Shown here: piece after piece, positions 59,563-64,000 of the stretch
How the letters are laid out: each line of letters opens with the position of its first letter
How positions within the stretch are numbered: position 1 is the stretch's first letter
Source of the DNA: Thalassobellus sediminis
Lineage (GTDB): Bacteria > Bacteroidota > Bacteroidia > Flavobacteriales > Flavobacteriaceae
Length of the DNA: 64,000 nucleotides
Direction: 5' to 3'
Assembly (NCBI RefSeq): GCF_044386045.1
Contig: NZ_JBISCD010000038.1
Coordinates: forward strand, 1 to 64,000
Notes under the pieces: model-generated
The model's input: only the letters and a program-made list of their open reading frames with translations
Databases searched by the model: none
Told to the model about the DNA's origin: nothing
Translations under genes and position numbers: made by a program

Positions 59563-60489
59563 TTAATTATTCTTTACAGTTTGAATAAAAATATCGTTAA
59601 CACTTGGTATGAGTTCTATAAAATGAGAAACTTCTCCTTTAGAAGTTAAATAATTTAGTAAATCGTTTGGTGTATTTCCATTTGACAACTTAATATTTAG
59701 CTTCAATTCTTCTTCTATAGTTTTAAAATTAGCTGGAGACACTTCAAATTTCTCCGATAATTCATGCTTTAAAATATCGTTATCATTAGTTTTAATACCA
59801 ACCTCAAACGTATTGATTTTATACTGACGCTTTATATCTATTAATTTACCTTCAATAAGTTTGTTTGATTTATTGATTAACGCAATATCATCACACAACT
59901 CTTCTACAGATTCCATTCTATGTGTTGAAAAAATAATAGTGGCTCCATTATCTCGTAAACGTAAAATTTCATCTTTAATTAAATTAGCATTTATTGGATC
60001 GAAACCAGAAAAGGGTTCATCAAAAATTAATAATTTAGGTTGATGTAAAACGGTAACAATAAACTGTATTTTTTGAGCCATTCCTTTTGAAAGCTCTTGA
60101 ATTTTTTTGTTCCACCAATCTCCAATATCCAAACGTTCGAACCAATATTTTAAACGCGTTCTTGCTTCTGCTTTACTTAATCCTTTTAATTGCGCCAAAT
60201 ATAAAGCTTGCTCGCCAACCTTCATAGATTTATACAAACCACGTTCTTCTGGTAAATAACCTATATCTTTTATATGTGAATTATTAAGTAAATCGCCATC
60301 TAAATGAACAGTTCCAGAATCTGGCATTGTTATTTGATTAACAATACGTATTAATGTTGTTTTTCCTGCACCATTAGGCCCTAACAACCCAAATATACTG
60401 CCTTTAGGAACAGAAATTGACACGTTATTAAGCGCTCTAAAATTGCCAAAGTTTTTAGAAACGTCTTTAACTTCTAATAAGTTACTCAT
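59563..60489 (-). CDS. ABC transporter ATP-binding protein (NatA-like)
   Basis: 308 residues. Walker A GPNGAGKTTLIRI (about 38-46), signature LSKGMAQKIQFIV, Walker B LLIFDEPFSGFD, switch His FSTHRMES. The C-terminal 80 residues form the regulatory extension found in NatA/DrrA-type ATPases. First gene of the natA-natB-mscS-regulator-ppk2 group. Confidence 0.94.
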   Translation of the reverse strand: MSNLLEVKDVSKNFGNFRALNNVSISVPKGSIFGLLGPNGAGKTTLIRIVNQITMPDSGTVHLDGDLLNNSHIKDIGYLPEERGLYKSMKVGEQALYLAQLKGLSKAEARTRLKYWFERLDIGDWWNKKIQELSKGMAQKIQFIVTVLHQPKLLIFDEPFSGFDPINANLIKDEILRLRDNGATIIFSTHRMESVEELCDDIALINKSNKLIEGKLIDIKRQYKINTFEVGIKTNDNDILKHELSEKFEVSPANFKTIEEELKLNIKLSNGNTPNDLLNYLTSKGEVSHFIELIPSVNDIFIQTVKNN

Positions 60490-60797
60490 TAATTTTATTA
60501 TTGACTTGTTATCGGTAAATATATTAAATGTTAACCGAGGTATTTAATGCTTTTTTCATAAATTATTAATAAAAAAATACAGTCTTATTATAAAAACAAA
60601 ACCCACCCTTAAAAAAATTAAGGATGGGAAAAAAATTGCTATGAAAAAGAAAAATTATCACTAAAATAAATTAGTGATAGCTCAAATATAGTTTTTTTTT
60701 CGTAATTATTCATAAAATAAAGAGAGAATATCTTTCATATAGACAAAAAAAATCCGCTATAATGCGGATTCTTTTTTTTCGATTAAATAGCTCTCCA
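60490..60797. other. Structured intergenic region between dnaJ and the natA-like gene
   Basis: 308 bases without a convincing gene. Three hairpins: 60602-60628 (CCCACCCTTAA / TTAAGGATGGG, full pairing with one G-U on the minus strand, followed by T-run on that strand), 60656-60679 (TATCACTAA / TTAGTGATA, perfect) and the dnaJ terminator at 60751-60770. Confidence 0.5.
60745..60776 (-). terminator. Terminator of grpE-dnaJ
   Basis: AATCCGC / GCGGATT with loop TATAAT and A/T runs on both sides, so it could act on both strands. It lies 22 bases after the dnaJ stop. Confidence 0.88.
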
Positions 60798-61919
60798 TTA
60801 AGAAAACATGTCTTTTACTTTCTCAAAGAAAGATTTATCTGAACTTTCTGGTTTAGGATCAAAATGTTCGTCATCTTTCATTGTTTCAAAAAATGCTTTT
60901 TGTTCTTTATTTAACGTTTTAGGCGTCCAAACATTAACATGCACTAAAAGATCTCCTTTACCATACCCATTAATACTTGGTATTCCTTTTCCGCGTAAGC
61001 GTAAAATTTTACCAGATTGTACTCCTGCTTCTACTTTTATTCGCACTTTTCCTGTTACGGTATCTATTTCTTTAGAAGTTCCTAAAACAGCATCTGGGTA
61101 ACTTACATATAAATCGTAATGTAAATTATCGCCCTCACGTTGTAATTTATTATGCTCGACCTCTTCAATAGCCACTAATAAATCTCCTGAAATACCATTT
61201 CCTGGCGCTTCGTTTCCTTTACCAGAAACTTTAAGTTGCATTCCATCTACAACACCTGCAGGTATTTTTATAGAAACCGTTTCTTCTGCTACTTTTAACC
61301 CTTGAGCATCAGCATCGGAAGGTTTTTTATCAATAGTTTGTCCTGCTCCACCACACGCATTACATGGTGCCGATGTTTGCATTCTACCTAAAATAGTATT
61401 TGCTATACGCGTTACTTGACCGCTACCTCCACATGTAGAACATGTTTTATAAGTAGTTCCTGGCGCTTGAACTTTACGTTTAACTTTTATTTTCTTCTCA
61501 ACACCATTAGCAATTTCTTCTAATGTTAATTTTACACGAATACGAAGATTACTTCCTTTAACACGACGTTGACCTCCGCCTCCGCCAAAACCAGAAAATC
61601 CGCCGCCTCCGCCGCCAAATATATCACCAAACTGGCTAAATATGTCGTCCATATTCATACCACCGCCACCAAAACCGCCGCCTCCGCCGCCGTTTTCGAA
61701 TGCTTGATGTCCATACTGGTCGTAACGTGCTTTTTTATTATCGTCGCTTAAAATTTCGTATGCTTCAGCTGCTTCTTTAAATTTAGCCTCGGCACTTTTA
61801 TCATCTGGATTTTTATCAGGATGGAATTCTATCGCCTTTTTACGGTATGCTTTTTTAATTTCGGCTGCCGTTGCACCTTTGCTTACTCCTAATATTTCGT
61901 AATAATCTCTTTTAGCCAT
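60798..61919 (-). CDS. dnaJ: Chaperone DnaJ with a single zinc site
   Basis: Hsp40 co-chaperone that delivers clients to DnaK and stimulates its ATPase. 373 residues. J domain 1-70 with H33-P34-D35. Gly-rich region 76-116. The zinc domain has only two CxxCxGxG motifs: C160/C163 (CSTCGGSG) and C186/C189 (CNACGGAG), with an NTILGRMQT linker that corresponds to motifs 2 and 3 of E. coli DnaJ. Motif 1 is missing and motif 4 is replaced by KKPSDADAQG. The C-terminal beta domains follow. Downstream of grpE by 9 bases. Confidence 0.96.
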   Translation of the reverse strand: MAKRDYYEILGVSKGATAAEIKKAYRKKAIEFHPDKNPDDKSAEAKFKEAAEAYEILSDDNKKARYDQYGHQAFENGGGGGGFGGGGMNMDDIFSQFGDIFGGGGGGFSGFGGGGGQRRVKGSNLRIRVKLTLEEIANGVEKKIKVKRKVQAPGTTYKTCSTCGGSGQVTRIANTILGRMQTSAPCNACGGAGQTIDKKPSDADAQGLKVAEETVSIKIPAGVVDGMQLKVSGKGNEAPGNGISGDLLVAIEEVEHNKLQREGDNLHYDLYVSYPDAVLGTSKEIDTVTGKVRIKVEAGVQSGKILRLRGKGIPSINGYGKGDLLVHVNVWTPKTLNKEQKAFFETMKDDEHFDPKPESSDKSFFEKVKDMFS

Positions 61920-61928
61920 ATTCTTGTT

Positions 61929-62477
61929 TTATTGCCCAATAACAACTTTAGGGAAACGAATTACTTTTTCACCTAGTTTATATCCTTTTTCAATAACATC
62001 AATAATCTTTCCTTTCATATCATCAGTTGGCGCAGGGATTTGAGTTATTGCCTCATGATCGTCTGCGTTAAAAGCTTCACCTTTTTCTACAGTAATTACT
62101 TTAAGTCCTTTTTGCTCTAAAGTGCTTACCAATTTATTATAAATTAACAACACACCTTGACGTAAAGCTTCAGCTTCTTTGTCTTCATCAATATGACTTA
62201 AAGCACGCTCAAAATCATCAAGAATTGGCAATAATGTTTTCATGACATCTTCACTAGCTGTTGAAAACAATTCAATACGCTCTCTAGAAGTACGTTTTTT
62301 GTAATTTTCAAATTCAGCAAATAAACGTAAAAATTTATCCTTTTCTTGCTGTACTTCTGCTTGTAATTTCTCTTCTAAAGTTTGCTCTTCAACAACCTGT
62401 TCTTCAACATCTACAGTTTCTGTTTGTGCATTTTCAACAGCTTCCTGCTCTATATCTTTTTTATCTTTTTTGGACAT
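61929..62477 (-). CDS. grpE: Nucleotide exchange factor GrpE
   Basis: Releases ADP from DnaK. 182 residues from ATG 62477; the longer frame overlaps the promoter. The N-terminal 60 residues are acidic coiled coil (EEQVVEEQTLEEKLQAEVQQEKDKFLRLFAEFENYKKRTSRER). The C-terminal beta domain reads GEAFNADDHEAITQ and GYKLGEKVIRFPKVVIG, the family signature. The grpE-dnaJ pair is preceded by TACTTTTG at 62517-62524 on the minus strand; no CIRCE element was seen. Confidence 0.95.
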   Translation of the reverse strand: MSKKDKKDIEQEAVENAQTETVDVEEQVVEEQTLEEKLQAEVQQEKDKFLRLFAEFENYKKRTSRERIELFSTASEDVMKTLLPILDDFERALSHIDEDKEAEALRQGVLLIYNKLVSTLEQKGLKVITVEKGEAFNADDHEAITQIPAPTDDMKGKIIDVIEKGYKLGEKVIRFPKVVIGQ

Positions 62478-62516
62478 TGTAAAATTTAAATTTTGTGCAA
62501 TTCTAAAATTAATTGG

Positions 62517-62524
62517 CAAAAGTA
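62517..62524 (-). promoter_or_regulatory. grpE-dnaJ promoter -7 element
   Basis: Minus strand TACTTTTG, a TAnnTTTG match, 39 bases before the grpE start codon. Confidence 0.45.
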
Positions 62525-62642
62525 CTGCCATTCTTGTTAAAATGCCATAATGTCATTAAATATTTTTCAAATAAAAAAATCATTCTTTTAAAAAAAAAGA
62601 CATACTTTTAATTTTACTTAAATTATACATAATATATTAGCT

Positions 62643-63302
62643 ATGAATCTTAAATCCATAATATTTTTATTTATAATCTTAATATCAAATTCTTACCTAA
62701 ATAGTCAAAATGTTACTATAAGAGGTATTGTTAAAGATGAACTTAATACTGTACTAAGTAACGTAAGCGTCAAAACAACTAAAAGTGACATTGAAGTATT
62801 AACGGATTCTAATGGATTTTATAGCATTACTGTTACTCCTAAAAGCAAATTGATTTTTTCACATCAAGGTTTTAAAAAACAAAAAGCATCTGTAAAAGGT
62901 AAAGATATTATCAATGTTTTTCTAAAATATGATATTAAAGCAAATAAAGAAAAATATGTCAATACCGGGTATGGTAAAATCAAACAATCTGAAAGTACCA
63001 TTTCGACAAGTTCTGTAGATGAAAAACTAATTGAACAAGAAAACAATCTAGATATTTTCGCTTATTTACAGACCATCCCTGGTCTTAGTATTGTAAACAA
63101 TCAAATTCGAATAAGAGGAAACCGAAGTTTATCAGTAGATGATTCTCCTCTAATAATACTTAATGGCTCACAATACAATGCACCATTAAACAATATAAAC
63201 CCAAGAGATATAAAATCTATAGATGTATTAAAAGATGCTTCTGCTACAGTTGTATACGGCTCTAGAGGAGCTAATGGTGTTATTTTAATTAAAACTAAGT
63301 AA
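62643..63302 (+). CDS. Free-standing TonB-receptor plug protein (no barrel)
   Basis: 219 residues. A signal peptide is followed by a carboxypeptidase-regulatory-like domain (about 23-95: VTIRGIVKDELNTVLSNVSVKTT... DSNGFYSITV) and then a SusC/RagA-type plug domain (about 110-219: LQTIPGLSIVNNQIRIRGNRSLSVDDSPLIILNG...DIKSIDVLKDASATVVYGSRGANGVILIKTK). In normal SusC proteins a 22-strand barrel follows; here a stop comes directly after the plug and the downstream 180 bases have no barrel frame, so it is not a simple frameshift. Confidence 0.87.
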   Translation: MNLKSIIFLFIILISNSYLNSQNVTIRGIVKDELNTVLSNVSVKTTKSDIEVLTDSNGFYSITVTPKSKLIFSHQGFKKQKASVKGKDIINVFLKYDIKANKEKYVNTGYGKIKQSESTISTSSVDEKLIEQENNLDIFAYLQTIPGLSIVNNQIRIRGNRSLSVDDSPLIILNGSQYNAPLNNINPRDIKSIDVLKDASATVVYGSRGANGVILIKTK

Positions 63303-63460
63303 TAATATAAACAACTAGAATGAATAAATACTAAAGAACTAATTATTTTAACCCTTTAACATAAGTCTATCTAAATTAATAAAGAAAAAAAAATTTAAAT
63401 AACTAAGTCTCTTTGTGAGAACAGCGCGGTTTTTTGATTTTATAATATAATATAAGTAAC

Positions 63461-63478
63461 TTAGAAAAAATTTTCTAA
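63461..63478. promoter_or_regulatory. Palindrome before the oxidoreductase gene
   Basis: TTAGAAAA (63461-63468) and TTTTCTAA (63471-63478) form an 18-bp dyad ending 10 bases before the ATG. It could be an operator or a start-blocking hairpin. Confidence 0.3.
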
Positions 63479-63488
63479 CAAACTAAAA

Positions 63489-64000
63489 ATGAAAAGACGA
63501 CCATTTATAAAAAAATTAATTCAAACTACTGGAGGTCTTTATTTAGCATCTCAATCCTCTTTACTTTATGGTTGTAATACTACAATAAAAAATAAAAAAT
63601 TAGGTATAGCACTAGTTGGCTTAGGTAATTACTCCAAAGGGCAATTAGGTCCTGCTTTACTTGAAACAGAACATTGTTATTTAGCAGGTATAGTAACTGG
63701 TACTAAAGAGAAAGAATCTATTTGGGCTGATACATACAATATAAAAAAGGAAAACATCTATAATTATGACAATTTTGATACCATTGCAACAAATGATGAC
63801 ATTGACATAGTCTATGTTGTATTGCCAAACAGTATGCATGCAGAATTTACTATTAGAGCAGCTAAAGCTGGCAAACATGTTATATGCGAAAAACCTATGG
63901 CTACATCGGTTAAAGATTGTGAAAAAATGATAGCTGCTTGTAAAGAAAACAATAAAATGCTTTCTATTGGATACCGTTTACATTTTGACCCTTATCATAA
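63489..64000 (+). CDS. Gfo/Idh/MocA family oxidoreductase, partial at right edge
   Basis: The first 170 residues are visible. It starts MKRRPFIKKLIQTTGG, a Tat-like twin-Arg leader, with a possible lipobox LLYGC (Cys at about 29). The NAD(P)-binding fold follows: GIALVGLGNYSKGQLGPALLE, then DDIDIVYVVLPNSMHAEFTIRAAKAGKHVICEKPMATS (the EKP catalytic-site motif). Similar exported glucose-fructose-oxidoreductase-like enzymes occur in sugar metabolism. The C-terminal substrate domain is outside the window. Confidence 0.9.
   Translation, partial: MKRRPFIKKLIQTTGGLYLASQSSLLYGCNTTIKNKKLGIALVGLGNYSKGQLGPALLETEHCYLAGIVTGTKEKESIWADTYNIKKENIYNYDNFDTIATNDDIDIVYVVLPNSMHAEFTIRAAKAGKHVICEKPMATSVKDCEKMIAACKENNKMLSIGYRLHFDPYH

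Noticed and set aside
60641..60664. A seven-codon frame (MKKKNYH) in the dnaJ-natA gap, as a possible leader peptide
   Set aside because: Too short to separate from chance in AT-rich DNA, no promoter or attenuator-like pair, and no gene follows on that strand.
61590..61700. GGN/CCN microsatellite-like tract
   Set aside because: It codes for the Gly-rich linker of DnaJ, a normal feature of the family.

Overview
This window is an AT-rich stretch of chromosome from a member of the Bacteroidota, almost certainly a marine-type Flavobacteriaceae. The support is the gene families (two type IX secretion type B C-terminal sorting domains, DUF5606, SusC-like plug sequence, CtaA, Crp/Fnr, CrtY of the fused CrtYcd type), the scarcity of Shine-Dalgarno sequences, and repeated promoters of the Bacteroidota form TTG-N17-23-TAnnTTTG. 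The genus cannot be fixed from the sequence. No prophage, insertion sequence, CRISPR array or defence island was seen; this is mostly core genome with some accessory surface genes.

Layout. 1-545 is non-coding and carries one copy of a structured dispersed repeat. 546-3794 is the translation operon thrS-infC-rpmI-rplT, with infC starting on AUA, followed by a terminator and a second, inverted copy of the repeat. 4041-11682 is mostly minus strand: YjbQ, a secreted amidotransferase-like protein, dnaB, accA, then tgt-lptG-eamA. 11808-15042 holds a small outer-membrane barrel, an FKBP lipoprotein, an S4 protein, a phosphoribosyltransferase and aroK. 15184-15398 has tRNA-Lys and tRNA-Leu.

15524-19928 is a light/B12-type regulator of the CarH/LitR family followed by crtI-crtB-crtZ-crtY, enough to convert geranylgeranyl diphosphate to zeaxanthin. 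A perfect 9-bp inverted repeat overlaps the crtI promoter and is the obvious operator candidate.

19925-25308 holds housekeeping minus-strand genes (hydroxyacid dehydrogenase, TlpA, a duplicated-domain lipoprotein, Crp/Fnr, DUF5606, def, ruvX). 25638-29838 is dapD followed by a surface-polysaccharide group: nucleotidyltransferase, CDP-glycerol-type transferase, WaaE-like glycosyltransferase and a Kdo-kinase-like protein. 29953-36442 holds tsaC, cca, ctaA, two conserved uncharacterised genes and an ABC exporter. 36467-44235 encodes two large T9SS-exported proteins, the second with eleven Cys-Asp-rich repeats.

44263-56106 carries uvrB, a TerB-like gene, DUF1456, sucC, lysA, a PD40 propeller, a fatty-acid hydroxylase family protein, a DUF1624-type membrane protein, a PagL-like barrel, a secreted DinB protein and a PPK2 kinase. 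56150-60489 is a tight operon of a NatAB-type ABC exporter, an MscS channel and a sigma-54 response regulator without a DNA-binding domain. 60798-62477 is grpE-dnaJ, where DnaJ keeps only one of its two zinc sites. The window ends with a free-standing TonB plug protein and the start of a Gfo/Idh/MocA oxidoreductase.

The strongest candidates for new biology are the flavobacterial repeat pair, the CarH-crt operator arrangement, an uncharacterised kinase-like family (33504-34595), the SSB-like tail on DnaB, and the 21-bp-phased direct repeats in front of the giant T9SS protein.
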